Part shown: piece by piece, positions 12,235 through 24,773 of the stretch
How positions within the stretch are numbered: position 1 is the stretch's first letter
How the letters are laid out: every line of letters starts with the position of its first letter
From: Okapia johnstoni
Lineage: Eukaryota > Chordata > Mammalia > Artiodactyla > Giraffidae
DNA length: 64,000 bases
Direction: 5' to 3'
Assembly: GCA_024291935.2 (NCBI GenBank)
Contig: CM044318.1
Location: forward strand, 81,974,001-82,038,000
Notes under the pieces: model-generated
Told to the model about the DNA's origin: nothing
Seen by the model: the letters and a program-made list of their open reading frames with translations, nothing else
The model's database searches: none
Translations under genes and position numbers: made by a program

Positions 12235-13095
12235 TACCTTAGATAGTTAGCCATATGCTATGTAGACCTCCATTTACAGTCTTCCCCAGGCCCTGCAAAC
12301 AAAACAAACAAAACACAAAAATCAAAAAGCAAGCCTAGGGCTGGTTTCATGCGTATCTGAGAATAAACTTTCCTCTCATTTAATATCAAGGTGATCTCCT
12401 TTCTCATCTGCAGTCAGAGTTCAAAGGTGAACTGACTCTGAAAGTCAACAGAGATAGAAACACTAACCCCAAAACCTGAGAGCACAATGAATGGGGGGGG
12501 GGTGGTGAATGATTCACGTCATTCAGGATTGAAAACATGTTCCAAAATCATATGACACCAGAATATCCAAAATTATGTTCTTTGTTTGGATAGCGGGACA
12601 ATACATTTTCTTGCCTTTGGGTACTTTGCTATTGCTTGAATTTTCCAACATAAATGGTCCTACGTTTATAATGAAAATTTCTTTCCTTTGAAGAATCAAG
12701 TTTCTATTCTCTTTCATTTACAAAACATGGATATTTTGCCAAAGCTCACCATCTCCTTTGCAATCCCTTCCATGGAAGCAATGCTTGGAATTTTCTGTCC
12801 ATGTATTTATTTCACTGACGGAAACAAAAAAACATATTTTCTCAGAACTCAGCAGAAAAAGGCTGCAGTTATACTTACAATTTATGTAGTGGGCAATCAC
12901 TATAAGCCTCATTTATGAGTTTAAAAAATGCATTGTCTGGGTAGTGGAAGCAGGCTCTGCTTTATTTCATGCAGCTCCCAGAGTTTTCTCATACCACTTC
13001 TGCTGCCTAATCTTCATGAAGCCTATCTTGATTTCTTTCAATTTCCTAGGTGGCCTGGAGTTTGTTTTTCCTAGCCATGCTCTAAAAATCCAGTT
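12235..13095. other. Unassigned intergenic DNA
   Basis: No gene recognised. Contains an 11-G run near 12494-12504, probably length-polymorphic. Confidence 0.45.
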
Positions 13096-13238
13096 TTGGG
13101 ACTTCTCTGGTGGTCCAGTGGTTAAGACTCTGTGCTTTCAACCCTGGGGGAGTAGGTTCAATTCCTGCTTAGGGAACTAAGATTTCACATGCTGTGTAGT
13201 GTGGCCAAAATAAAATAATTTCAAAAAATAAATAAAAA
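13096..13238 (+). mobile_element. CHR-type SINE
   Basis: GACTTCTCTGGTGGTCCAGT head and TTCAATTCCTGCTTAGGGAA, with an A-rich tail. Confidence 0.88.
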
Positions 13239-13277
13239 TCCAGTAGTGCTTTCCTTTACTTAGAAGTGAGTATTGTC

Positions 13278-13488
13278 TAGTTCCCAGGTGGCTCAGTGGT
13301 AAAGAATCCACCTGCCAATGCAGGAGATGTAGGTTAGATCCCTGGGTAGAGAAGATGCCCTGAGAGGGAAATGGCCACCCACTCCAGTATTCTTGCCTGG
13401 GAAATCCCATGGACAGAGGAGCCTGGCGGGCTGCAGTCTATGGGGTTGCAAAAGAGATGGAGATGACTTAGCCACTTAACAACAGCAG
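13278..13488 (+). mobile_element. Bov-tA SINE
   Basis: TTCCCAGGTGGCTCAGTGGT head to CTTAGCCACTTAACAACAGC. Confidence 0.9.
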
Positions 13489-13499
13489 TTATTAACCCA

Positions 13500-13920
13500 G
13501 GAAGAACCAACTGCTCTCCTATCCCACCCACTCTTCATTCCTGAATCCCATCCACCAAACCCCTTGCATCTTGGGTTCCACCCAGCCAGAGGACACTCTT
13601 GTTCCCACATCCTCTTCAGCTCTTCCCACCTCCACGTTTTGACAAGTGTTATTCGTTCACTGTCCCACCCCCTAACCAACCCTCCAAGTCCCTCCTCAAC
13701 ACCTCAGGCTCCATGGCCCTTCCTGACCTCCCAGAACCCTCACCCCTTCCAGCTCAGGGTGTTCATCTCAACCTGGAATGTCCCCAATACCTGGTTTTTT
13801 CCCTTCCTCCATGGTCAGACTATTGGTCACATTGTAGGTCACCTTCTATACTGAGTTCTTGCTATAGCCCTTGTTCTCTCCCCAGAACTAGATCAAAGGC
13901 CGTTGAGGTGAGAAAACCTG
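13500..13920 (+). mobile_element. Probable ancient L2 fragment
   Basis: C/T-rich stretch with TCATCTCAACCTGGAATGTC and TGGTCACATTGTAGGTCACC, resembling the L2 3' region. Diverged. Confidence 0.45.
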
Positions 13921-14262
13921 TCCTGCTGAGATCCTTAACCCACTGTGGAGCGTAGGACTACACATGTGTCTGTTGGGTGGAACTGAATTAAGCCTACATC
14001 TTTTGGTCAATCTCAGCATTTGTCCCAGAACAGCTTAGGGCTCCCTGGAGCCATAGCTAACCCAGCAGACTGACTTAAGACAGTGATTGACAGATGCAAC
14101 AGGGAGCATTAAATTAAAAATGATTAAGGATGAGCTAATTTCAGCAATCATCTGAGGAAGGGGAGGGTCCATGGAGGGAGACAGAATGGTGCTGATACCT
14201 TTTCAAGATGGACAATGGTGATGGGCACATGGCGGTTTGTTTTCTTGTTCTCTCTGCTTAGG

Positions 14263-14456
14263 GAGGGCTTCCCTTGTGGCTCAGCTGGTAAACCATCCGC
14301 CTGAAATCCTGGGTTCAATCCCTGGGTTGGGAAGATCCCCTGGAGAAGGGAAAGGCTACCCACTCCAGTATTCTGGCCTGGAGAATTCCATGGACTTTAT
14401 AGTCCATAGGTCACAAAGAGTCGGACATGACTGAGCAACTTTCACTTTCACTTTTT
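14263..14456 (+). mobile_element. Bov-tA SINE
   Basis: GGGCTTCCCTTGTGGCTCAG head, with a TTTCACTTTCACTTTTT tail. A second copy follows after about 10 bp. Confidence 0.9.
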
Positions 14457-14465
14457 GCTTAAGGA

Positions 14466-14688
14466 TGGGCTTCCCAGGTGGCGCTAGTGGTAAAGAGCCC
14501 ACCTGCCAATGCTGGAAACATAAGAGACACAGGTTTGATCCCTGGGTCATGAAGATCCCCTCGAGGAGGAAATGACAACCTACTTCAGTATCTTTGCCTA
14601 GAGAATCCCATGGACAGAGGAGCCTAATGGGCTATAGTTCATACGGTCGCAAAGAGTCGGACACAACTGAAGTGACTTAGCATGCACG
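14466..14688 (+). mobile_element. Bov-tA SINE
   Basis: GGCTTCCCAGGTGGCGCTAG head, ending GTCGGACACAACTGAAGTGA. Same orientation as the copy just upstream. Confidence 0.9.
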
Positions 14689-15149
14689 CCTGTGCTGCTT
14701 AGATATGAATTTGAAATGTTTGTGATGAAATGATATGGAGAAGGCGGCAAAGGAGGAGGAGAGGCGGCAGCTGGTTTGCAGACTCAGAGGGGACCCTGGG
14801 CAGAGGTATAAGAGAAGGGTCGGGATATGGGTGTCTCTCTTTTTCAGAACCACCCCTTCTGGTGGTAGCATTCCTGCCCTCCAAGCACGTCTCCCCCTGT
14901 ACCTAAACTTGGCCCCCACTACTCATTTACATCCCCCCCACACACAGACCTTTGACTCAAGTAACACCAACCCAGGCTCTGTCTCTTGGCTAATGCTCCC
15001 TGTTCTAGAACATCCCCAGGTAGGCACGGGAGCCCCTTCGAGCCAGGCTCTACTTCAGCTACTACAGTTGGCAAACCCTCATGCATGTGTGTGATGTCAC
15101 ACATTGAGATCTTCTGGGGAAGAAAGTTCTTGATGTTTCATGTGTGTGT

Positions 15150-15348
15150 TGGTTGCTCAGTCGTGTCTGACTCTGCAACCCCATGGACTGTAGCCCGCCA
15201 GGCTCCTCTGTCCATGGAATTCTCCAGGCAAGAATACTAGAGTGGGTTGCCATTTCCTCCTCCAGGGGATCTTCCTGATCCAGGGATCTAATGTGGGTCT
15301 CCTGCATTGCAGGCAGATTCTTAACCATCTGAGCCACCAGGGAAGCCC
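15150..15348 (-). mobile_element. Bov-tA SINE
   Basis: Reverse orientation: GGTTGCTCAGTCGTGTCTGA to CTGAGCCACCAGGGAAGCCC. Confidence 0.9.
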
Positions 15349-15349
15349 G

Positions 15350-16490
15350 TGATATTTCTTAAATCACAGCAAACAGAGCCCCTAAAGAAAGGACCTGCCA
15401 TGGGTCACAAGGGCCATCTTGTTGGTGGAAATTTCTCCACTCCAGAAGCCAGTGGAGAACTGACTGCCCTCTGCCCAGAACGGCTCCACTCTAAATGACC
15501 CCTCAGAAGGTCTTCCCTGTGGCTGTGATTCTCCCATGAGTCTCTGCAATCAGATAAGATACATTCATTGCAGCCAATATGCACAAAGCACTGTATTGAT
15601 CTCATACTCAGGTCTTTCCAAAATAATTCACAACATCCACAGCAATTATGTCCAACACTAATTGGGGAGAAACCAGCCTGAGACCCTCCAACAGGAGAGC
15701 TCACTCGTATGCAGTCCCTCTGCTACTTCCAGACCATTAGAGATATTTGTAATGTAGATGAGGCTAGTCCCCTTGCACAAAGTTGACAGACAAGAGGAAG
15801 ATTCCAGAGAGAAATGCCACAGCGGCAAATGAATATAAATACTTCTCCACTCTGTGCTTACAAAATGCCTTTTGTACCCGAATCTCAGAGCGCTCCGGGA
15901 AGCAAGGCTTTACTGGCACTTCCACTCAGGGTAACCATGAATGAATGGTCAGAGCTTCTCAAGTCATTTGTGATAAGAAAGAACAAAAGTCCAGACACTT
16001 TTAAAATGCAATATTCTTGCCTTCTGGGTAGTAAACAAAAGTGTACAGATGGATAATGACATCTGTGGATTCCGGCTTCATTTCCCAGAGAGAAAATGTA
16101 AATAAATACTTAAAAAGTTGTCATATGTAGATAACACCCATGGTCCATCCAGTAGTTACCATTCTGGCCAACATTCTCCTGCAATGGATTTCATTCCTGG
16201 GTGCAGCCTTGTGACTGTATTACACTGAGAAGGTAAAATAGATTTCTTCAATGCCCACAGGCAGACCAATATAGAAATGTTTAGTAAAAACATCCAGTCA
16301 GTGGGTTTGACCCCAGACACTTCTGCACTAAGTAGTACCTTCCTTTTGTTCTCCCCACTGGAAATGCGTAATGGCTAAATGATTCAATAGGGTCTGCAAA
16401 GGCCAAGCCCTTAACTGGAAAGGCGGGGCCCTGCCTGAGGGATTGATTTGAAGGTTCATTTAAGAATTCTCTTCTTACCCTCTATTTAAG
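15350..16490. other. Unassigned intergenic DNA
   Basis: No recognised gene or repeat. A 99-codon minus-strand frame at 15405-15704 has no family resemblance. Confidence 0.45.
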
Positions 16491-16491
16491 G

Positions 16492-16709
16492 TGCTTCCCA
16501 GGTGGCGCTAGTGGTAAAGAACCTGCCTGCCAATGCAGGAGACATATGAGATGCAGGTTTGATTCCCTGAATCAGGAAGATCCCCTAGAGAAGGACACGG
16601 CAACCCACTCCAGTATTCTTGCCTGGAGAACCCCATGGACAGAGGAGCCTGGTAGGCTACAGTCCACAGGGTCGCAGCGTCGGACACGACTGAAGCAACT
16701 TAGCACGGA
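16492..16709 (+). mobile_element. Bov-tA SINE
   Basis: GCTTCCCAGGTGGCGCTAGT head, ending CGGACACGACTGAAGCAACT. Confidence 0.92.
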
Positions 16710-17321
16710 CAAGGTGCAACACACAGCATGAATCCCCACCGGTGCTCCGGCCACCAATGAGGGGCCTGGCGAGCAGTTGTTAGTAACTTTGGAACCGTGC
16801 CTAGGATTCATTGCTGGTAATAATCATCTTCAGAGGATAAAACTCACCAAGACTCTGAGGACATTTCTGCTGGGAAAGTAATATCTAGCAGAGACAACCT
16901 GGCCCTCTGATCACTACTGGATTCTGGAAGTCAAGGCTAATAGCTTGGGAACAAATCTGAGTGCATGGAGTATCTGGAAAAGGAACTCCTCCAAATGCAG
17001 TCAAAATGATATCCAAATAGTTTCAAGAACGTTACTAGTCTACAGAACAACCATTAAATACTTATCAAGAATAATGACATAAGGTATCCTGTAATTGTAA
17101 CCAAGAGTTAGCCTTGCTATTACATTGATCAATTGCACAACAAGGTTTGCTTTATCTTATACTCTAAATATTGTCTACTCTGGTCAAATTAGAGTGTAAA
17201 GGGAAATACAGATCATTGCTTGATTGATAACTTCTCTTGACCTAAAGAGTAGCTAGTATGCAACTTTTGGTTCTAAAAGCAGTGGTCTATAAGCTTTTTT
17301 AAATGTATATTTCTCTCACAC

Positions 17322-17730
17322 TTTTTTTTTTTGGTCATGCCAGGCAGTTTGTGAGATCTTAGTTCCCTGACCAGAGGTTGAACGTGCGCCCCCTGTAGTG
17401 AAAGTGTGGAGTCCTAAGCACTAGACAGTCAGCTGCTGCTGCTGCTGCTGCTAAGTCGCTTCAGTCGTGTCCGATTCTGTGCGACCCCGTAGACGGCAGC
17501 CCACCAGGCTCCACCGTCCCTGGGATTCTCCAGGCAAGAATACTGGAGTGGGTTGCCATTTCCTTCTCCAGTGCATGAAAGGGAAAAGTGAAAGTGAAGT
17601 CGCTCAGTCGTGTCCGACTCTTTTCGACCCCATGGACTGTAGCCTACCAGGCTCCTCCATCCATGGGATTTTCCAGGCAAGAATACTGGAGTGGGGTGCC
17701 ATTGCCTTCTCCGAGACCATCAGGGAAGGC
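17322..17730 (-). mobile_element. CHR-type SINE split by a Bov-A2
   Basis: The left part (17322-17432) has CTTAGTTCCCTGACCAGAGG. The right remnant AGACCATCAGGGAAGG at 17714-17729 resumes after the Bov-A2. Confidence 0.8.
17433..17713 (-). mobile_element. Bov-A2 dimeric SINE
   Basis: A (CTG)7 run, two Bov-A monomers joined by GAAAGGGAAAAGTGAAAGTG, ending CATTGCCTTCTCCG. Flanked by AGACAGTCAG (17423-17432) and AGACCATCAG (17714-17723), an imperfect target-site duplication. Confidence 0.92.
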
Positions 17731-20700
17731 TCTAAAGTTTCTTATCATACACTGTATTAGTTGAAAAAAATTCTGAACACGTAGCCCTCATATATGCATA
17801 TAAATTTATTTGTAAATATTATACTAGCAGTAATACATTAGCATAAAACAAAAGTAGAAAATGTTTAAAGTCTAAAAAAAAATTTTATTTAGTGACTGCA
17901 AACTATTTAATAGTTCTGTTCTCCCTAATATTTTTTTAAAGAGAGTGAAGTGGTCAGATAGGTTTATTTTTGTGACTCTTGGCTGAAAACTTTGTGACAT
18001 AACAATTTGAAGTGTCCTAAAGTTCAGTTTATTTTGAAACTTGGCTTTAATGGCCGTCATCACTTAAAATATCTCAGGAGATAAGTAAACTAGGAAGAAT
18101 CACATGGCTTACCAAGTCAAACTGCTCATTTCAGTTGTATCCACAAGTTATGCAAAGTTTTAACTGAAATCTGGCTAAATTTCCAGCTTCTCTGAAGTCT
18201 ATCAATCTTCCTTTTAAAAACCAATTGTATAATGTCAAGGAATAATTCAGATATACTTAGCTAGTTGTTTCATGTGCACTTCATTTACTTGTGCATAAGA
18301 AGAAAGGTCGATTGACTGTTGTCATGGAACACAATTAAAAACAGGATGTATAAAAGAGAGGAGAGCGGGAAAACCCTGCTGGCAGCTGGAAATAGTGAAT
18401 CTTACAGGTACATTTTGGGGTAAACAAATCAGTTGGAGACTGACATGGAGATTAGTCTGAGTGTTGTGAGTAGGCCGACTAGCAGTATCAAAGAAAACAA
18501 TTAAAATGTGGATCCAAAAACTCTCCATCTGGGAGATTTTTTTAAAGATGTGAGAGATTTCCGCTTGTCATTTTGTGCAGGTATTAGGGTTTTTTTATAA
18601 GTGATACATGTCATTTTCAGCAACAAAATCAGAAACATTAGAAAGATTTGCAAACCTCTACTTTCAAAACGCTCTCTCCATGAGATCCAGTTCTTTTGAA
18701 AACCAATGACTTTCTCACTCATTGTTAAAACATCACTGTTATCTTGAAGCAACAGCTTAGGAGAGTTTGTGAAACTCTCCTACAGCATCCTCATGACAGC
18801 TACCGGCCATCACGGAAAAGATGAGGAAATGTGAAATACTTTTTGCCAAAAAAAAAAAAAATAGTCAAACTTGATTTTTAAATGTTTTGCCTCAGTAAAT
18901 TCTGTGATCTCTGTGTGGTACATGAAATTTTCAAGGTCACCCCTCACCTTATCACAAAACTCTGAAGAGCCTCTCCTAAAGGCCTTGTTTTGTCACCAAA
19001 CTTTACCATGTGAATGGCATCAAGTGGCCCACCCAAGCCACCATATGCCATGGCAGACTGCACAATGGTCCATGGACACCCAACGGCCCTCTTTAGTGGA
19101 CCATTAGTCTTTACCTCCACCCAGATGCTAAGCTTGCCAAAATGTATCATTTTGGCCAAAAAAAGTGAGTGGTGGTTACGTTTGTGATTTCTGAGCAGGT
19201 GCTTTAGGAGCTAGTTGATGGTTCACCGATCTCTCTGTCACTCTACCGCTCCCACTGGCAGGGCTCCAGGTCCAGATTGCTTCATCAGCCTGGGTCTTGG
19301 AGCAAAACCTACCTGGACTAGAGAAGGTATGTCCCCAACGTCACATGGGGTGCCTCTACTAAATATTTGGGCATTCTCACCCCAATTTTTTTCACTGTTT
19401 ATCTGAAATTTGTTTTATCTGGCATCCTGGGTTGTAAGTCACTGATGTTTGGGGATTGTTTGTTTTGGCTGCAGGCTCAATTTTACTGGACTGATACAGC
19501 AGCTGACCACAGCCCAAGGAAGGCCAACTGTGTCAACTTGTATATTAAATATATTAGTAGTAAGGCTTTGTTGTTGTTATCCAGTTGCTAAGTTGTGCCA
19601 GGCTCCTCTGTCCTTGGAATTAGGTTTGCCCTTACTTTACAGATTAAAAAAAAAAAAAAGCAGAAGCCATAGTTTTTCCTGCACCCCAAGGAATTATCTT
19701 ACGAGATCACTGTTCTAAGGTGTGGTCTGCAGGACAAGATGGTCAGATGCTAGTAACTCACTAAAACACAGATTCCTCAGCACTGCTCCAGTGATACCAT
19801 CTTAGAATTTGGAGACAGTAGAGGATCTGCTCATTCAAGTTCCTCAGGTGATTCTAAAGCAAATTAATATTTCACTGGCTGGTGTTTGCAATTTAACTTT
19901 TTTAAAGGCTAACGGTACTAACTAGTACTCAGAGACCTGGGTACTAGTCCTGCCTTTGCTATTTACACTAGCTTTGTACAATGTTCAATGGGTCAATCCT
20001 ATTCTCCTTTCTGGATAGCATTGCTCTCATCTATAGAGGAATGAGACTGACTCAGATATCTCAAATCTCTCTTCCATCTCAAAGTCCAGGAGTGGAAGTC
20101 AGAAAATCAGGGCCTTCCAAGGGCCAGCAGGCAATGGACACCATGAGGCTGCAGAGGTGTCAGACACTAGGTCATGGAGGGACCTTTGGCAAACAGAAGG
20201 GCCCAAGCCCCAGTCTCAGCGCTCCCTGGAAGTTTCCTGTGTAGGCACAGCTGTTCAGGAATTCCTAGGGCCCTGGGCATACCTGCCTTACATAAAACTG
20301 CAAAAACCTGGTGAAAGATTTCTAATTTTGCTTTGGTAAATACTGTGTCCTACAAGTAGCTAAATGAGTTTATGATTGACTGACATTTTCTCTGAAATCA
20401 TCATATGGACTGGGAGGATTTTTGTAAGCAGAGAAAATCTAATGTACCAATTACTCTAGAATGGAACAAACTGTGTGAATACCACCTTTAGTAATTAAGG
20501 ACACTGACGCTGCAATATATTGGAGACACACATTCATCAACATTTTTAGCTTTTTTCTGTGAGATTATATATATCTTGGAGCCAACAAGGTTTTTATCTC
20601 TGAAACATTTCGATAAGCATTTTAAAAGCCTGTTGGCGCTAGTCATCTGATCTACATTAGCTTAAGGGCTAAAACACTTCCGTGGGCTGATGCTGCTCTG

Positions 20701-20790
20701 GTACTGGTAAAACAGAGATGATCAGGTGGACATTATTGAGGAGCTCACAGTCAGCAAGGGAGGCAGATACAAATAAGTAATGTTTCTATA
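17731..20790. other. Unassigned intergenic DNA
   Basis: About 3 kb with no recognised gene. Only a faint Bov-tA-like remnant is seen near 19565-19620 (CCAGTTGCTAAGTTGTGCCA). Frames on both strands are short. Confidence 0.45.
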
Positions 20791-20980
20791 GGCTTCCCTG
20801 GTGGTTCAGAGGTATAGAATCCATCTGCCAACGCAGTGTTTGATCCCTGGGTTGGGAAGATCCCCTGGAGGAGAAAATGGCAGCCCATTCCAGTATTCTT
20901 GCCTGGAGAATTCCATGGACAGAGGAGCCTAGTGGGCTACAGTTATGGGGTCGCAAAGAGCTGGACACGACCTAGCGACT
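20791..20980 (+). mobile_element. Bov-tA SINE
   Basis: GGCTTCCCTGGTGGTTCAGA head, ending GGACACGACCTAGCGACTAA. Part of the head is missing. Confidence 0.9.
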
Positions 20981-21535
20981 AAAAAAAACGACAAAAATAA
21001 CACTTTTTCTGTAAAGGGACAAGTGCCAGATAAAGCTGCATACAAGTTTCAGGAACAAACCCCATGAGATAAGGAGAGGGAGCGAGGTGTCAGGAGAGAC
21101 TTATTAGGGATAACACATGCGACGGATGAGTCTTTAGGAATAAAGTAGCCAGGTGAGGAAGGGAAAGGTATTTCAGGCAAAGGAAGATCACCAGCAGACA
21201 CAGATTTATGGGACAACTCATTGAAGCAGCAACGTCCTCTAAGTGGTGATGGCATCAGGCACTGGGAGGCAGGTAAACAGGTGAGAGCGCTAACTGGTTA
21301 CAAGGTCCAGGATACAGCTCCTGCAGGGCAGAGCAAGCCACAGAGGATGAAGCATACTTGGAGGAGCTGGCTGCTGCAGGCAGGGAAGGAGGGGAAGGCA
21401 GACATTGGGAAAACATAACAATGAACATACATGTCTCAAAATGTCAAATTCTGGAAGTTATGGTCCAGGTTTTCCCACATTATATTTCAATCACACGCAT
21501 TAAAAACGATAATAACTTAAACCCAAAGCACATAA

Positions 21536-22029
21536 CCTAGACAGCATATTGAAAAGCAGAGACATTACTTTGTCAGCAAAGGCCTGTCTAGTCAAGGCTG
21601 TGGTTTTTCCAGTGGTCATGTATGGATGTGAGAGTTGGACGGTGAAGAAAGCTGAGCACCGAAGAATTGATGCTTTTGAACTGTGGTGTTGGAGAAGACT
21701 CTTGAAAGTCGCTTGGACTGCAAGGAGATCCAACCAGTCCATCCTAAAGGAGATCAGTCCTGAATATTCATTGGAAGGACTGATGTTGAAGCTGAATCTG
21801 CAATACTTTGGCCACCTGATGTGAAGAGCTGACTCATTTGAAAAGACTCTGATGCTGGGAAAGATTGAGGGCAGAAGGGGACGACAGAGGATGAGGTGGT
21901 TGGATGGCATCACCGACTCCATGGACATGGGTTTGGGTGGACTCCGGGAGTTGGTGATGGACAGGGAGGCCTGGCGTGCTGCGGTTCGTGGGGTCGCAAA
22001 AAGTCAGACACAACTGAGCAACTGAACTG
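21536..22029 (+). mobile_element. BovB LINE 3' end (494 bp) with target-site duplication
   Basis: Begins in the RT C-terminal region ([40 protein letters not shown]) and runs to the BovB 3' end. It is flanked by AAAGCACATAA at 21525-21535 and 22030-22040, a clean 5'-truncated retroposition. Confidence 0.93.
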
Positions 22030-22040
22030 AAAGCACATAA

Positions 22041-23284
22041 ACGTTTTCGAAGAGGGAAAAGAAAATAATAAGCACTTAGAACTAGCAGAATGTATAAACT
22101 TTATGTAACCTGATATACTCAGTTTCTCCTGCCATCGGGGATCCTCCTCCTTTAGTACCTAAACCTCTCTAGTCCTGCCCTGTTAAGAGACCCCAGAAAC
22201 CTGGTCCCTCCTCAGGATTCCCTCCACAAACAGTTCCCGGGTGTCCTCAGTTCCCCCAGCCTGAAGCTGGCTCTCATGGTCCCCTCTGCTGCTGACTCTC
22301 TTTCTCTGTGCTAAGTTCCTGGCTCTCTCTGTTTCATTCTTTGCCTTTTCACAGGCTGTTTCCAGCACATTTTCTCCCTAGGCATCATCAACAAGGATTC
22401 AGACACTTAGCTCTCAAGAGGCATGCAATATATGTGAGTCTTGAAGAAAGAATTACTGTTACCTCAGGAAATCCCTTCCTACAAACATAGAGCTATATAA
22501 TAAAACAACAGAATTTAAGGATCATTTGAAGATAAATTATGTATGTATAAAAGCTTGATGATGTTTTACTATAAAATAATGCATAATTGGAAAGAAAAAT
22601 AGGAAAATGAAGCTTTAAAGAATATTAAATCATTTCATTTTACCCCTCAGAGATACATTTTTATTGACATTGACACAGAAATAGATATGTTCGTAAAATT
22701 AAGATCTTATCACAGGTGTGCTTTAAATTCTTTTTCTCACTTAACATCATGCACAATTTTATAGTACAGGCGCCTTTAACAGAGCCTGTGGAGTTTACAT
22801 GTTCTTGAAAAACACGTGAATTGTTGCACAAGTTAATGGTATTATGTACCAAACATAGACATAACCATTCTAATGTTAAATATTTGCATTCAACTTACTA
22901 CAATGTAAAATAACAATGCATTACCTGCAAAAACACAAAGCAGTAACTGCAAAATCCAAACAGAAAATTATAAATATCAAAACCAATACACGTTGATTTA
23001 AGGGTCTACAAAATGTATTATAAAATTCAGTTACATATAATTCATAAAAATGTTTTGTTATAATTAAAACAATTTGTAAATTGTTTGCTGACACAAGGAC
23101 TTCTAAATCGGCAGATAATCAGTGCCTTATCAGCACCTGATGTAAATTACAAATTGAGACAAATAATTGCAAGGCAAAACTAATTTTTTAAAACCACTTC
23201 CAATATTTTACTGCAAAACACAACAGATATTTTAAGGAAGGCTATAGCCCCATTTAACTACATTTGATAGGATAGATACTGAGT
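22041..23284. other. Unassigned AT-rich intergenic DNA
   Basis: No gene recognised. The last 700 bp are strongly AT-rich with no identified repeat. Confidence 0.45.
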
Positions 23285-23493
23285 GTTCCCCCGGAAGCTC
23301 AGTTGGTAAAGAATCTGCCCATAATGCAGGAGACCTGGGCTCAATTCCTGAGTTGGGAAGATCCCCTGGAGGAGGAAATGGCAACCCAATCCAGTGTTCT
23401 CGCCTGGAGAATCCCATGGACACAGGAGCCTGGCAGGCTATAGTCCATGGAGTCGCGGAGTCAGACACGACTAAAGCGACTAAACCATCACCA
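23285..23493 (+). mobile_element. Bov-tA SINE
   Basis: TTCCCCCGGAAGCTCAGTTG head, ending AGTCAGACACGACTAAAGCG. Confidence 0.88.
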
Positions 23494-23749
23494 TATTGAA
23501 TGTTGGCTCAGAGGCTAAGAGGGCCCCCACACCTTCAAACTTGGTTTTGTTGTTTCTCCACCTCTTTGTGGCTCAAGGCACTGGCATTATCTCCCAGGGG
23601 TCTGGTAGAGATCCCGAATCTCAGGCTCCTTCCAGACCAACTGAATCAGGATCTGCCTGCCAGCTAAATTCCCAGGTGTCTCCTGGGCCTTTTCAGGCTG
23701 GAGAAGGCCCCGAACCACTGCAGTACCCTTTGCTAGATCCCTAGATCCT

Positions 23750-23991
23750 AAAGGAAATCAGTCCTGAATATTCATTGGAAGGACTGATGCTGAAACTCCC
23801 AATACTTTGGCCACCTGATGAGAAGAACTGACTCATTGGAAAAGACCCTGATGCTGGGAAAGATTGAAGGTGGGAGGAGAAGGGGACTACAGAGGATCAA
23901 ATGGTTGGATGGCATCAGCAACTCGATGGACATGAGTTTGAGTAGAGTCCACGGGGTGGCAAGGAGTCGGACACGACTGAGCGACTGAACA
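23750..23991 (+). mobile_element. BovB LINE 3' fragment upstream of the EDRF1 island
   Basis: Matches the last about 240 bp of BovB (TCCTAAAGGAAATCAGTCCT to GACACGACTGAGCGACTGAA). It ends where the CpG island begins. Confidence 0.88.
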
Positions 23992-24558
23992 GAAATGAGA
24001 TCCCTGGGGCGCGATACATAAGGGGGCTCTCCGTAAATGCTCCGCTAAGTCACTAAGCCGCAAACTGCACCTTTGGCGGGGTCAGGGGTGGGGGTTGCCA
24101 CCTCCTCTGAAATCCGTCTCCTCCCCTCAGCAAAGGCGGGGGGCCTCCTCTCCGCCCCTCTCCCCGCTCTCCCCGCACTCGGGCCCCCGAGGCCCACGCA
24201 CGCATTGTGATGCGCGGACAAGACGCCCAGTCCAGGAGGGCCTGACTCTGGACGGCCCTTCACCTGGGCACGTGTTTCCCTCCCTGGGCCTGCGAGCCCA
24301 CCGGGAAGCCGAGGGTGGGGCGCAGTGGAAGCTGGGGAGAGAAGAGGGCTACGCTTCACTGCTTTACGGAACAGGAGCCGCTGGTTACACCTACGGCGGC
24401 TTTTCCCCGCCCAAGCGCAGAGAGGGACCGGGGAAACCCCGACTCTACCCGAGCCCAAGTCCCGAGGACTGTTTGCCAACAAAGAGGACCGGCGTGCAAG
24501 GGGTGGAGCCTGGGAGTCGGACTACCGCGAGACGTGGTTTCCGAAGAGCCTCTGACAG

Positions 24559-24568
24559 GCGCAGGCGC
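24559..24568 (+). promoter_or_regulatory. NRF1-type site GCGCAGGCGC
   Basis: GCGCAGGCGC is close to the NRF1 palindrome, with one off-consensus base in the middle. It lies about 150 bp upstream of the presumed start site, as is common in CpG-island promoters. Confidence 0.55.
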
Positions 24569-24619
24569 ACTACACTTCTCGCGCCCACCCCTACCGCCTC
24601 CGCGAAGGTGGCCGCCACC

Positions 24620-24647
24620 GGGGGGGGGGGGGGAGGAGGGGCGGGGC
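24620..24647 (+). promoter_or_regulatory. 14-G run and Sp1 GC box
   Basis: A run of 14 G (24620-24633) is followed by GGAGGGGCGGGGC, which contains a GC box (24638-24647) matching Sp1/KLF. The clustered G tracts could form a G-quadruplex on the + strand. The exact run length is prone to assembly error. Confidence 0.6.
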
Positions 24648-24665
24648 CGGGCCTCTGGCACAAAG

Positions 24666-24674
24666 CTCGCGAGA
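24666..24674 (+). promoter_or_regulatory. CTCGCGAGA element
   Basis: CTCGCGAGA is nine of the ten bases of the palindromic TCTCGCGAGA element, known from CpG-island promoters and bound by BANP. It sits just upstream of the likely transcription start. Confidence 0.6.
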
Positions 24675-24710
24675 TTTGAACGCGTCCGCGCTCGTTCTTC
24701 CTGTCAGAGG

Positions 24711-24719
24711 CCGGAAGTG
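24711..24719 (+). promoter_or_regulatory. ETS-type site CCGGAAGTG
   Basis: CCGGAAGTG is a strong consensus for GABPA and other ETS factors. Such sites often lie at or just downstream of the start site in TATA-less promoters, consistent with initiation close to here. Confidence 0.65.
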
Positions 24720-24737
24720 TGGGTCCTTGCTAGCGCT

Positions 24738-24773
24738 CGCTCCGCTGTCTGCGGCCGCTCCGCTGTCTGCGGC
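24738..24773 (+). repeat. Two tandem 18-bp copies in the EDRF1 5' UTR
   Basis: The 18-mer CGCTCCGCTGTCTGCGGC occurs twice head to tail (24738-24755 and 24756-24773) with no mismatch, upstream of the start codon. The stretch between about 24700 and 24847 contains no ATG. Confidence 0.85.

Noticed and set aside
17433..17453. CTG run as a coding or disease-type expansion
   Set aside because: It is the normal end of a Bov-A2 element and lies outside any gene.
24045..24482. 145-codon minus-strand frame in the CpG island
   Set aside because: GC-rich islands give long chance frames. A divergent non-coding RNA is possible, but nothing supports a protein.
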